This document shows, piece by piece, positions 7,501-16,045 of a stretch of 31,729 bases of DNA. The stretch is taken from contig DASXCU010000040.1 of the NCBI GenBank assembly GCA_036491035.1, forward strand, positions 1 to 31,729. The letters are read 5' to 3'. The position numbers and the translations under genes were made by a program. The stretch comes from Galbitalea sp036491035. GTDB taxonomy: Bacteria > Actinomycetota > Actinomycetes > Actinomycetales > Microbacteriaceae. Each line of letters starts with the position of its first letter. The first letter of the stretch is position 1. The notes under the pieces are model-generated. The model worked only from the letters and a program-made list of their open reading frames with translations. It did no database searches and was not told the DNA's origin.

Positions 7501-7974
7501 CTAGGGGCGGGCGACGGAGGCGGCGGTCGCGTTCGTGATCGCGATGAGGTCGGATGGCGCCAGCTCGAGATCGAAGCCGCGGCGACCACCTGAGACGAAG
7601 ACGGTGTCGAACAGCTCTGCCGTCTCATCCAGCACCGTCGGCAGTCGTGTCTTCTGGCCGATGGGGGAGATGCCGCCGACCACGTACCCGGTCTTCCGTT
7701 CAGCCACGGTCGGGTCGGCCATTCCGGCGCGCTTGCCGGAGAGAGCCGTGGCCAGCGCCCCGAGGTCGAGCTTGCCGGTGACCGGCACGATGGCGACGGC
7801 GAGCCGACCATCCACCTCGACCATGAGCGTCTTGAAGACCCGTCCGGGGTCGATCCCGAGCACGGTCGCCGCTTCCTCGCCGAACTTGCGGTTCGCGGGA
7901 TCGTGGTCGTAGGCGTGCTCGACGAATGGGATCCCCGCCGCAACGAGGGCGACGGTCGCCGGTGTCGCGGGCAC
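7501..7974 (-). CDS. ybaK: YbaK/EbsC-type Cys-tRNA(Pro) deacylase
   Basis: 157 aa, the normal length for a free-standing YbaK. The family clears mischarged Cys-tRNA(Pro) in the cytoplasm. Family features visible are the KFGEEAATVLG helix and the RVFKTLM strand, with the key lysine at K48. The VPV.GKLDL segment and the GGISPIGQKTRLPTVLDE motif follow. The GTG start at 7974 is 2 nt from the stop codon of glgX, so the gene is almost certainly translated from the same mRNA. The partnership with a glycogen debranching enzyme has no obvious metabolic logic. Ybak-like proteins with other trans-editing specificities (ProX-type) cannot be excluded, but this motif set fits YbaK best. Confidence 0.9.
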   Translation of the reverse strand: MPATPATVALVAAGIPFVEHAYDHDPANRKFGEEAATVLGIDPGRVFKTLMVEVDGRLAVAIVPVTGKLDLGALATALSGKRAGMADPTVAERKTGYVVGGISPIGQKTRLPTVLDETAELFDTVFVSGGRRGFDLELAPSDLIAITNATAASVARP

Positions 7975-7976
7975 GG

Positions 7977-10025
7977 CTACGACGCCCGGAACAACTGCAG
8001 GGATGCGCCGGAGATGAGCGTCTTCGTGCCCGGCCCGTGCTCGAGGGTGGCGCCGTCGAGATCATCCCGGGCGGAATCCCAGAGCAGCGTGTAGCGGGAC
8101 ACGCCCTCGTGCCTGGGCAGCGTCACCGTAATGTCGCGCTCGAGGCCGTGCACGACCAGCAGGATGCGATTGAACTCCTCGAACTCCGGCGTGGAGGCCG
8201 CCAGGTACTGCAGAGTTCGGGCCGTCGGCGAGTTCCAGTCCCGATCCCGCATGGACAGTCCGTGGTCGTTGTACCAGTCCATCTGGGATGCCGACGGGAT
8301 CGTCTCGCCGAACTTCGCGTAGCGGACGGGACGCAGTGCCGGATTTTCGCGGCGCAGTCGCAGCAGGGTCTTCGTGACGGCGAGCAGCTCGTCCTGCCAC
8401 TCGTCGCGCTCGCCCCAGCCGAGCCAGGTCAGTTCGCTGTCCTGGCAGTAGGCGTTGTTGTTGCCGCGCTGGCTGCGGCCGAACTCGTCGCCCGCGGTGA
8501 TCATCGGGATGCCAGCCGAGAGCAGCAGGGTGCCCATCAGGTTGCGCATGGCCTTGCAGCGCGACTCCAGGATCCCCTCGTCTGTCGTGGGCCCCTCGAC
8601 GCCGTGGTTGAAGGAGTGATTATTGTCTGTGCCGTCCCGATTGTTTTCTCCGTTGCCGAGGTTGTGCTTCTGGTTGTAGCCGGTGAGATCGGCCATGGTG
8701 AAGCCGTCGTGGGCGGTGATGAAGTTGACGGAGGCCATGGGCCCGCGGGCCTCGGAGAAGACGTGTGAGGAGCCGGCCAGGCGACGGGCGAACCCGCCGA
8801 TGCCCTGCGCGGCCACCCCGGCGTGACGCGCCGCCGCGATGTCGGTCAGCCAGAAGTCGCGTGCGCGGTCGCGGAAGCCGTCGTTCCACTCACTCCAGCC
8901 CTCCGGGAACTTGCCCACCTGCCATCCGCCCATGCCGACGTCCCACGGCTCGGCGATCATCTTTGCGCCGGACAGGGTCGGGTCACCGACGATCGCTTTC
9001 AGCAGTGGATGCTCCGGATCGAAGTTGACGTTGGCGTCGCGCCCGAGGGTCGCCGCCAGGTCGAAGCGGAATCCGTCAACCTGCACGTCGTTGTACCAGT
9101 AGCGCAGGGAGTCGAGCACGAGCCGCTGGGCGGCGGCCAGCGAGAAGTCGACGGTGTTGCCGCATCCCGTGACGTCGATGTAGTCGCCGTCCGCCATCTG
9201 GCGGTAGTAGCTGGCGTTGTCGAGACCTCGAAGAGAGGTCGTCGGTCCGCCGGGCCCCTCCTCGGACGTGTGATTGAAGACCACGTCGAGCACGACCTCG
9301 AGGCCGGCCTCGTGGAGCAGCTTCACCATGCCCTTAAACTCGCGAAGCACGGCGCCGGTGCCGCCGAATTGCGCGGCCCGGCTCGCGTAGCCCGCGTGCG
9401 GCGTGAAGAAGTTGAGCGTGTTGTAGCCCCAGTAGTTGGCGAGGCCCTGCTTGATGAGGCGCTGTTCGCTGACCGACTCGTGCACCGGGAGCAGCTGCAC
9501 TGTCGTGACGCCAAGGTCCTTCAGGTAGGCGATGGTGCTCTCGTGTGCGAGGGCGGCGTAGGTGCCCCGCAGCTCCTCGGGCACGCTCGGATTTGCCTTC
9601 GTCAGACCCTTCACGTGGGCCTCGTAAAGCACGGTGTGGTCGGAGCCGATGGCCGGCCGTCGTGACTCGCCCCAGTCGAAGGCATCATCCTGGACGTACG
9701 AGCGCCACTCGCCGTCCGCCGTGCGGGCAAGCCCTCGGGCGTATGGGTCGATCAGGTTGCGGGTGGGGTCGAAGTCGTGTGTCCGGCCCTTCGGGCCGCC
9801 GGCCCTAATCGCGTAGCGGGCGCCGGGCGCCAACTTCGAGGACGTCACCGACCAGATATCCGAGTCGCTCCTGCTCATCGGTCGAACGGCCGTCACCCAG
9901 CTGGAGTCGCGGCTATCGAAAACGACGAGGTCCATGCTCGTGGCGTTGTGCGACCAGACCCGGAGTTCGCCACCGCGCGACGTGAGGCGTACGCCCAGAT
10001 TGCGCAGCGGATCGGTCGGTGGCAT
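7977..10025 (-). CDS. glgX: Glycogen debranching enzyme GlgX (isoamylase type)
   Basis: 682 aa, the family length. It hydrolyses alpha-1,6 branch points of glycogen, acting with GlgP in the cytoplasm. An N-terminal CBM48-like beta domain (about residues 10-110) precedes the GH13 barrel. Catalytic residues are the nucleophile D322 in GFRFDLAATLG, the acid/base E359 in IAEPWDVG, and D440 in TAHDG. LYEAHVKGLT and DVVFNHT are GlgX/isoamylase signatures. The frame is open to 10082, but the ATG at 10025 fits the family and lies 7 nt after a TACTCT hexamer, so the transcript is probably leaderless. It is divergent from the cysteine desulfurase gene and coupled to ybaK downstream. Confidence 0.95.
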   Translation of the reverse strand: MPPTDPLRNLGVRLTSRGGELRVWSHNATSMDLVVFDSRDSSWVTAVRPMSRSDSDIWSVTSSKLAPGARYAIRAGGPKGRTHDFDPTRNLIDPYARGLARTADGEWRSYVQDDAFDWGESRRPAIGSDHTVLYEAHVKGLTKANPSVPEELRGTYAALAHESTIAYLKDLGVTTVQLLPVHESVSEQRLIKQGLANYWGYNTLNFFTPHAGYASRAAQFGGTGAVLREFKGMVKLLHEAGLEVVLDVVFNHTSEEGPGGPTTSLRGLDNASYYRQMADGDYIDVTGCGNTVDFSLAAAQRLVLDSLRYWYNDVQVDGFRFDLAATLGRDANVNFDPEHPLLKAIVGDPTLSGAKMIAEPWDVGMGGWQVGKFPEGWSEWNDGFRDRARDFWLTDIAAARHAGVAAQGIGGFARRLAGSSHVFSEARGPMASVNFITAHDGFTMADLTGYNQKHNLGNGENNRDGTDNNHSFNHGVEGPTTDEGILESRCKAMRNLMGTLLLSAGIPMITAGDEFGRSQRGNNNAYCQDSELTWLGWGERDEWQDELLAVTKTLLRLRRENPALRPVRYAKFGETIPSASQMDWYNDHGLSMRDRDWNSPTARTLQYLAASTPEFEEFNRILLVVHGLERDITVTLPRHEGVSRYTLLWDSARDDLDGATLEHGPGTKTLISGASLQLFRAS

Positions 10026-10032
10026 GCGTTCT

Positions 10033-10038
10033 AGAGTA
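10033..10038 (-). promoter_or_regulatory. -10 hexamer of leaderless glgX-ybaK promoter
   Basis: TACTCT on the minus strand, then 7 nt to the ATG at 10025. No convincing -35 element is visible in the short divergent gap shared with the cysteine desulfurase gene. Confidence 0.5.
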
Positions 10039-10074
10039 GTTACCTTGCACGTCGGTAATGTTTCGGAGCACCCC

Positions 10075-11247
10075 ATGGCCATCTATCTCGATCACGCGGC
10101 GACTACGCCGATGTCGGCGGAGGTGCTGGCGGCGTACGTGGATGCGCTCGGGGTAGTCGGAAACCCGTCCTCGATTCACAGCCAGGGCCAGAATGCCAAG
10201 CGGATGCTCGAGGAGGCACGCGAGCGGGTCGCAGCGGCCGTCGGCGCCGATTCCGTCGAGGTGACGTTCACGTCCGGCGGTACCGAGGCCATCAACCTGG
10301 CGATCAAGGGTCTGTGGTGGGCGCGCCCATCGTCGGGGTCGACACGCAACCGCATCCTCATCACGGCCGCCGAGCACCACGCGACCCTCGATGCCGCGGC
10401 GTGGCTGGCCGCATCGGAGGGGGCGATCATCCAGCAGGTGCCGGTCGATTCCCTCGGGCGCATCGACCTGGACGCCCTCGAGCGGATGCTGGGTCCCGAT
10501 GTCGCGCTGGTCAGCGTTCTGCTCGCCAACAACGAGGTCGGTACGGTCCAGCCGGTTTCGGAGGTCGTCGCCCTCGCATCTCGGTTCGACGTTCCGGTGC
10601 ACGTGGATGCCGTTTCCGCGTTCGGGTACCTGCCGATCGACTTCCATATTCTCGGCGCTGCGGCGCTCAGCGTCTCCGCGCACAAGATCGCCGGACCGGT
10701 CGGTGTTGGCGCACTCCTGATCGCGCGAACGGCAACCGTTGTCCCACTGATTCACGGCGGCAGCCAGCAGCGCGCCAGGTCCGGCACGCAGGATGCCGCC
10801 GGTGCCGTTGCGTTCGGCGTCGCCGCGGAGCGCGCCGCGGCCGGCATCCAGGAGCGCCAGCGTCGGCTCAGCGCCCTGCGCGACCGTCTGATCGCCGGCA
10901 TCCACTCCGCCGTGCCATCCGCAATCCTGCGGGGGGACCCTACGGACCGTCTCGCCGGCAACGCCCACTTCACCTTTCCCGGCTGTGAGGGCGATTCCCT
11001 GCTCTTCCTGCTCGACGTCGCGGGTTTCTCGGTCTCGACGGGGTCCGCCTGCCAGGCCGGAGTCCCCGAGGCCTCCCACGTGCTGCTCGCGATGGGCGTC
11101 CCCGAGGCGGATGCCCGTGGCGCGCTTCGAATCACGATCGGCGAGGACACGACCGAGGCGGACATCGACGCCTTCGTCGCGGTCCTCCCCGCCGCGGTCG
11201 CGCGCGCGAGCGCGGCCGGTCTCGCCGATCGCGCGGTCCGTGCGTAG
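10075..11247 (+). CDS. Cysteine desulfurase (NifS/IscS-like)
   Basis: 390 aa, class V aminotransferase fold. It removes sulfur from cysteine as an enzyme-bound persulfide and passes it on, here most likely to MnmA for tRNA thiolation. The N-terminus IYLDHAATTPM is diagnostic. The PLP lysine is K204 in SAHKIAGPVGVGAL, and the active-site cysteine is C326 in STGSACQAG. The short flexible loop without a long insert suggests the IscS/NifS type rather than SufS. The ATG at 10075 has GGAG 6 nt upstream and matches the family start. The stop overlaps the start of the following lipoprotein gene. In other actinobacteria (e.g. Mycobacterium tuberculosis) this gene sits directly before mnmA; here about 7 kb has come between them. 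Confidence 0.94.
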   Translation: MAIYLDHAATTPMSAEVLAAYVDALGVVGNPSSIHSQGQNAKRMLEEARERVAAAVGADSVEVTFTSGGTEAINLAIKGLWWARPSSGSTRNRILITAAEHHATLDAAAWLAASEGAIIQQVPVDSLGRIDLDALERMLGPDVALVSVLLANNEVGTVQPVSEVVALASRFDVPVHVDAVSAFGYLPIDFHILGAAALSVSAHKIAGPVGVGALLIARTATVVPLIHGGSQQRARSGTQDAAGAVAFGVAAERAAAGIQERQRRLSALRDRLIAGIHSAVPSAILRGDPTDRLAGNAHFTFPGCEGDSLLFLLDVAGFSVSTGSACQAGVPEASHVLLAMGVPEADARGALRITIGEDTTEADIDAFVAVLPAAVARASAAGLADRAVRA

Positions 11248-11773
11248 CGCCGCGCTCGCGGTCGGCGCGCTACTCATCGCCGTCTCGCTCGGCGGATGCA
11301 GCCTGGTCGGCTCCAGCGCCAAGCCCAAGGCGACCAGTACGCCACCGTCCGCGCTGTCCGCGCTCTTTCCCACCTATCCCGACCCGCTGACCGAGGCGAC
11401 CGCCAAATCCGGAACCGTCAGGGCGGCGAACGCAATCCAGGCGCTCCTCGAGAAGGCGGAGATCGTGCACGTCGACGACCAGTCGAAGCAGGTTGCTGCG
11501 ACGAGCACGACGGGTGCGTTCTACGGCGTCGAGCGGGCGATCACGACGACGTCCGGCTTCGACGTGATGAGCCAGGCGACCGCCATGGAGAAGCTGCTCG
11601 TGCAGGCCGGGTGGATCGAGCGGGCGACGAATACGAGCACGACGGCGTACACGGTTCAGCTGACGGCGGCGACCAGCGTCGGTCCCTCGGCCCTCTTTCT
11701 TGAGGCCGACGCCTCGGTTACCGCGTCCCCCGTGATCCTGATCGAGATCGAAAGCCCCGACCTTCCGAAGTAG
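11240..11773 (+). CDS. Small lipoprotein of unknown function
   Basis: 177 aa. I do not recognise the family. A hydrophobic signal (AALAVGALLIAVSLGG) ends in a lipobox-like LGGC with the lipidated cysteine at C20. A Ser/Thr/Pro/Lys-rich linker (SSAKPKATSTPPS) follows, then a ~130-residue alpha/beta domain without recognisable motifs or further cysteines. The GTG at 11240 overlaps the last 8 nt of the cysteine desulfurase gene, so translation is coupled. The start is the last one that leaves a sensible signal peptide. It ends 3 nt from the convergent SIS gene. It should be anchored on the outer face of the membrane; a link to cysteine desulfurase is only positional. Confidence 0.75.
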   Translation: MRSAALAVGALLIAVSLGGCSLVGSSAKPKATSTPPSALSALFPTYPDPLTEATAKSGTVRAANAIQALLEKAEIVHVDDQSKQVAATSTTGAFYGVERAITTTSGFDVMSQATAMEKLLVQAGWIERATNTSTTAYTVQLTAATSVGPSALFLEADASVTASPVILIEIESPDLPK

Positions 11774-11776
11774 GCC

Positions 11777-12817
11777 CTACTGGGTGGGGTCGCCGATCTT
11801 GGTGCCGAGTCCTTCGAAGACGAACTGCTCGATCGGGAACGGCTTGTGCTCGATGCCGTGCGCCAGCACCAGCTGGGCGAACACGGTCTCGATGATCGGA
11901 CGGACGAATCCGCTCAGCCCTGACGCGATGGGGACGATGGTCAGGTTCTCGTGTCCGGCGGACGGGATGTCCCTGGCATCGGCCGACGTCACCAGCACGA
12001 CCTTCGTCCCGGCCGCGACCAGCGGATCCGGAATGGTCAGCTCGCGGCCCTCGCCGAACAGCACCACCATCGCCGACCCCGTCGCCGACTCCATCGGTCC
12101 GTGCAGGTACTGGAACGTCTCGAACGCGGCCGACTGCATCCGCAGGCCCTCGCGGATCATCAGGGAGAACTCGGATGCGGTTGAGAAGGAGACGCCCCGC
12201 CCGACGACATCGATGGATGAGGCGCTCGCCACCGTCGCGCCGACCACACTCGCCACCTGGTCGAGCGCGAGGAGCGCCTCACCCACCAACTCCGGGATCC
12301 GCGCGACGTCGTCGGCCGCCGGAACTACGTCGAGGTGATCGAGCAGCAGTGCATACGCCATCAGCGTCGACGTGTAGCCGATCGTGTAGACGCCAGAGTC
12401 GGCGAATCCGCCGAAGCCGAGCGAGGTGTCGACCACCTCCGAGATCGGTGCCTCGGGGTGGTTGCTGATGCCGATCCTGCGCCCCTTGGTGAAGCCGCGA
12501 GCCACCTCGATGGGCTCGGGGCTGCGACCCGATTCGGACACGATGATGTAGTGGTCGGCCGGCTGGTAGCCGGGCGCCGCTCCCTCGAGATCGGATGCGA
12601 CGAGATTGACGGCCCGCGTCCCGGCCGCGGCGAGCACGGTGACGAGCGCATTGCCCGAGTGGCTGGACGCTCCCATGGCGACCACGGCAATGGTCTCGCC
12701 GGGCTTCCACTCGGCGAGCTTCGCGGCATCCAGCTCACCCAGCAGCCGAGTGCGCACGAGCGCGAGCTGGTCGGGCTGGGAGCGCATCGCGTCCAGGAAG
12801 GGGGCTTTGCTTGGCAT
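11777..12817 (-). CDS. Tandem SIS-domain protein (GlmS/AgaS/NagB-II-like isomerase or deaminase)
   Basis: 346 aa, cytoplasmic. Two SIS (sugar isomerase) domains lie at about residues 30-170 and 190-330, the arrangement of the isomerase half of GlmS and of stand-alone amino-sugar-phosphate deaminases. Visible phosphosugar-binding segments are MGASSHSGNA and SESGRSPEP in the first domain. The second has EGLRMQSAAFETFQYLHGPMES, a GlmS-like helix; only part is given here because of length limits. No glutamine amidotransferase domain is present, so it is not glutamine-dependent glucosamine synthase. It is the last gene of the sugar-uptake operon. Together with a BadF-type kinase it suggests conversion of an imported amino sugar or derivative to a glycolytic phosphate ester. 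The exact substrate is not determined. Confidence 0.85.
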   Translation of the reverse strand: MPSKAPFLDAMRSQPDQLALVRTRLLGELDAAKLAEWKPGETIAVVAMGASSHSGNALVTVLAAAGTRAVNLVASDLEGAAPGYQPADHYIIVSESGRSPEPIEVARGFTKGRRIGISNHPEAPISEVVDTSLGFGGFADSGVYTIGYTSTLMAYALLLDHLDVVPAADDVARIPELVGEALLALDQVASVVGATVASASSIDVVGRGVSFSTASEFSLMIREGLRMQSAAFETFQYLHGPMESATGSAMVVLFGEGRELTIPDPLVAAGTKVVLVTSADARDIPSAGHENLTIVPIASGLSGFVRPIIETVFAQLVLAHGIEHKPFPIEQFVFEGLGTKIGDPTQ

Positions 12818-12878
12818 GGGAGTGACTGTCCTGTTCTGTTGGTGCGGATGGAGAGGAGTGCGAGTCGTCGGGGGCGGA

Positions 12879-13739
12879 TCAGCCCTTGACGGCGCCGGCG
12901 GCCATGCCGCTGACGATGTAACGCTGGAAGATGATCGCGATCACGAGCGGCGGGAGCGCCGCCAGCAGGCCGCCCGCTGCGACGAGGCCGAAGTCGGTCG
13001 TGTACCGTCCAGCGAATTCGCTGATCGCGACCGGCAACGTTTTCGAGTTGTCCGACGACGTGAAGATGAGCGCATACATGAACTCGTCCCAGGCCAGCAG
13101 GAACGCGAACATGATGGCCGCGAAGATGCCCGGCCGGGCCGCGGGCAGTACCACGTACCAGAGAGCACCCATCCGCGTCGTTCCGTCCACCCTTGCGGCT
13201 TCTTCGAGCTCGTCCGGGATGCTCAGGAAGTAGTTGCTGAGGATCCACAGCACGAACGGCACGACGAGAGCGCAGTCGCAGAGGATCAGGCCGCCCGTCG
13301 TATCGAGCAGTCCGAGCGAGTTCAGGATGAGATACAGCGGGATGAGGGTCGCGATCTGCGGCAGCATGTAGGTCGCGAGGAACAGCACGAGGATCGCGCG
13401 CCGGAACCGGAACCGCAGCCGCGCGAACGCGTACGCACCGAGGATGCCGACGACCATCGAGATCGCCACCGTACCGAGCGCGACGATTGTCGAGTTGACC
13501 ATTGCCGCTCGGAACGTCGCCCCGACGCTGTCGGCGTCGCCCTGGAAGATCGTGACGTAGCGGCTGAAGTCGAGGTGCGACGGGATCCACTGCAGCGGGG
13601 TCGTGATGAGCACGCGCTGCGGCGTGATGCTGGCCAGAACCATGTAGCTCACCGGCGCGAGGCACGCGATCGCGACGATCCAGGCGGCGACGTGGATGAG
13701 CAGCGAGTTGCGCTGTCTCCGGGTAATAACGCGGCTCAC
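12879..13739 (-). CDS. Carbohydrate ABC transporter permease (MalG/UgpE type)
   Basis: 286 aa integral membrane protein of the binding-protein-dependent transport family, CUT1 class. About six membrane-spanning segments are visible from residue 10 to 275. The cytoplasmic EAA loop that docks the ATPase reads EAARVDGTTRMGALWYVVLP (about residues 180-199). The GTG start overlaps the stop of the upstream permease by 4 nt (GTGA), showing coupled translation. A 61-bp gap separates it from the SIS gene. No ATPase gene is present in the cluster, so it probably relies on a shared ATPase encoded elsewhere, as MsiK does in streptomycetes. Confidence 0.93.
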   Translation of the reverse strand: MSRVITRRQRNSLLIHVAAWIVAIACLAPVSYMVLASITPQRVLITTPLQWIPSHLDFSRYVTIFQGDADSVGATFRAAMVNSTIVALGTVAISMVVGILGAYAFARLRFRFRRAILVLFLATYMLPQIATLIPLYLILNSLGLLDTTGGLILCDCALVVPFVLWILSNYFLSIPDELEEAARVDGTTRMGALWYVVLPAARPGIFAAIMFAFLLAWDEFMYALIFTSSDNSKTLPVAISEFAGRYTTDFGLVAAGGLLAALPPLVIAIIFQRYIVSGMAAGAVKG

Positions 13740-14677
13740 AGCAGGCTCATCTCGGATCGGCGCAGCAGGCGGAGGTAGACGGCGGAGAGGGCGAGGATGA
13801 AGATCGTGATGATGTACGAGATGGCCGAACCGACGCCGAAGTTCTGGTCGGAGAACGCCGTCTCGTAGGCGAAGTAGGCGACCGTCGAGGTGCCGTCGAC
13901 CGGACCTCCGCGGGTCATGGCGTAGATGATGTCGAAGACCTTGAAGGCCTCAACGGTGCGCAGCACGAGCACGATCGAGATCGACGGCACGAGCATGGGC
14001 AGCACGATGGAGCGGAAGATGCGCGGCCAGCCCGCGCGGTCCAGCTTCGCGGCCTCGTAGAGCTCGGTCGGGATGGATGTGAGCCCGGCGAGCAGGAAGA
14101 ACGCGACCAGCGGCACCGTCTTCCAGACATCCGCCAGGATCACCATGTTCAGCGCGAGGTTCGGGTCGCCGAGCCACGCCTGGTACTGGTGGATGATTCC
14201 CAGTTGCGTGAGCAGCGCGTTGAGGGCGCCGTACTGGGCGTTGAAGATGCCCTTCCACATCGCCGCGTTGACGATGGTCGGGATGGCCCAGGGGATGACG
14301 ACGATGGTGCGGAACAGCCACCGCCACTTCAGGTTCGCGTTCAGCAGCAGGGCGACGATCAGGCCGAGTACGAGTTCGAGCGCCGTCGAGACGATCGTGA
14401 AGTAGAACGTACGGCCGATGGCGGCCCAGAAGTCGGAGTCGGACAGCACGTGGAGATAGTTGCCGAACCCGACGAACGGGGTGACGGTTGCCAGCGCGGA
14501 GTTGACCTGGAAGAGCGACACGATGAGCGTGCGGAACATCGGGTAGATGATGACCCCGAAGACCGCGATGCACGCGGGCAGCAGCAGCCAGAAGGCCAAC
14601 CTGCCCTGCTTGTCGAACTTCTTCCTGCGTCTCACCGGGGGTGAGACCAGGTCTTCTTTCGCGCTGGCAACCGTCAT
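13736..14677 (-). CDS. Carbohydrate ABC transporter permease (MalF/UgpA type)
   Basis: 313 aa membrane protein pairing with the downstream permease. A basic cytoplasmic N-terminus (VRRRKKFDKQGR) precedes the first membrane segment (about residues 30-50), and about six segments follow. The EAA loop is EAAKLDRAGWPRIFRSIVLP. The ATG at 14677 is preferred over upstream in-frame codons because GGAAACAAG lies shortly before it and the extra residues would overlap the preceding gene. The gap from the binding-protein stop is 22 bp. Order is binding protein, MalF-type, MalG-type, the usual CUT1 order. Confidence 0.92.
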   Translation of the reverse strand: MTVASAKEDLVSPPVRRRKKFDKQGRLAFWLLLPACIAVFGVIIYPMFRTLIVSLFQVNSALATVTPFVGFGNYLHVLSDSDFWAAIGRTFYFTIVSTALELVLGLIVALLLNANLKWRWLFRTIVVIPWAIPTIVNAAMWKGIFNAQYGALNALLTQLGIIHQYQAWLGDPNLALNMVILADVWKTVPLVAFFLLAGLTSIPTELYEAAKLDRAGWPRIFRSIVLPMLVPSISIVLVLRTVEAFKVFDIIYAMTRGGPVDGTSTVAYFAYETAFSDQNFGVGSAISYIITIFILALSAVYLRLLRRSEMSLL

Positions 14678-14699
14678 GATTTCTTGTTTCCGTGATCCC

Positions 14700-15995
14700 T
14701 TACTTGAGGGCGTCGGCCTGCTTGACGGCGTCATCCATGGCTGCCTGCGGCGATTCCTTGCCGAGGAGAGCCTTCTGGATGTCGACCTGCAGGATCTGCG
14801 ACACCTCGTTGTAGTCCGGAACCTCGGGGCGCGAGAGCATCGAGTCGTAGGCCTTGCCTGCGGCTGCGAACACGGCGGGGTTCGACTGGGTGATGGCGGG
14901 CTTCGTGTAGCTGGCCTTCCAGTTGGTCATCGAGCTCTTCACGTACTCGTCCTGGATGGACTCGCTGGTGATGTACTTGATGAACGTCCAGGCGGCCGTC
15001 TTGTGCTTCGACCCGGTCGGGATGGCGAGAGCCATGGAGCCGTTGACGCCCGGGTTGAGGCCCGTTGCACCCTTCGGGGGAGCACTGACCGCGGCGTCGC
15101 CGACGATCTTGGAGATCGACGGGTCGTTGAGGTCGCGGTACGTGGACTCCCAGTTGAGCTCCATCGCGGTCTTGCCGGCCGCCATCGACTTGTCGGTGTC
15201 GTCCTCGAGGAACGTGAGCGACGCCGGGTCGGTGAGTCCGTCGGTGATGGTCTGGCGCATCCAGGTCAGCGCCGCGACACCGGCCGCGTTGTTGACGTCG
15301 AGCTTGCCGGAGGAGTCGGTGAACGAGCCGCCCTCCATGCCCAGGATGACCGCGTAGTCGCAGATGAGGGCCTCGGCCTGCGACCAGCTCCAGGAGAGCG
15401 GGTACTGCACGACGCCGGCGGCTTTCAGCTTCTTCGCGACCGCGAGCACGCCATCCCACGTCTTCACGTCATCAGCGGTTGCGCCCACCTTGGCGAGCAT
15501 GGCCTTGTTGTAGAAGAACAGCTTGGTCGACGGACCCCACGGCACGCCGTAGTACTGGCCCTTGTACTCGGCAGACGACAGCGCGCCACCGAGCATCGCG
15601 GACTTCCAGCTCGCCGGGAACTGCTTGGTCACGTTCGTGATCAGTCCCTTGGACGCGAACTCGGACGGCCAGATGACGTCCATGTGCACGACATCGTAGG
15701 TTCCGGCGGGTGCCGAGGTGACGATCTTGTCGTGGAGCGCCTCGTAGGCGACGAACGTGGGCTTGACCGTGATCTTCGGGTACTTCTTCTCGAAGGACGT
15801 GATGATCTTGTTGATGTCGGACTCGGAGTATCCGGCCTGCTTCATGAAGAGGGCGTTGATGGTGCCGCTGTCGGCACCGGATGCACCCGCATTCGACGAC
15901 GCGCCGGTGACGCTACAGCCCGACAAAATGAGCGCGGCAGCGGCGACCATGCCGATGCCTGCGACCATCCGGCCGAGTTTCCTGGTGACTTGCAT
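14700..15995 (-). CDS. Sugar ABC transporter substrate-binding lipoprotein
   Basis: 431 aa extracellular lipoprotein of the SBP_bac_1 (MalE-like) family that captures a carbohydrate for the two permeases. The signal sequence ends in the lipobox LSGC with C27 as the lipid anchor. The mature protein has the two-lobe periplasmic-binding fold signatures: ITVKPTFVAYEALHDKI, YDVVHMDVIWPSEFASKG and YYGVPWGPSTKLFFYNK. A C-terminal helix TAAWTFIKYITS is also present. GGAGGA lies just before the ATG at 15995. Several tryptophans (e.g. MDVIW, SWSWSQ) are in positions typical of sugar stacking. Ligand identity is unknown; the neighbouring kinase and SIS protein suggest an amino sugar or short oligosaccharide. 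Confidence 0.94.
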   Translation of the reverse strand: MQVTRKLGRMVAGIGMVAAAALILSGCSVTGASSNAGASGADSGTINALFMKQAGYSESDINKIITSFEKKYPKITVKPTFVAYEALHDKIVTSAPAGTYDVVHMDVIWPSEFASKGLITNVTKQFPASWKSAMLGGALSSAEYKGQYYGVPWGPSTKLFFYNKAMLAKVGATADDVKTWDGVLAVAKKLKAAGVVQYPLSWSWSQAEALICDYAVILGMEGGSFTDSSGKLDVNNAAGVAALTWMRQTITDGLTDPASLTFLEDDTDKSMAAGKTAMELNWESTYRDLNDPSISKIVGDAAVSAPPKGATGLNPGVNGSMALAIPTGSKHKTAAWTFIKYITSESIQDEYVKSSMTNWKASYTKPAITQSNPAVFAAAGKAYDSMLSRPEVPDYNEVSQILQVDIQKALLGKESPQAAMDDAVKQADALK

Positions 15996-16045
15996 GTGAT
16001 CCTCCAGTTTGTGTTGAGTACTGCTGTTGGGGCGGATGCGGTCGA

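Noticed and set aside
11777..12817. MurQ-type N-acetylmuramic acid 6-phosphate etherase
   Set aside because: MurQ has one SIS domain and a shorter length; this protein has two SIS domains like the GlmS isomerase half.
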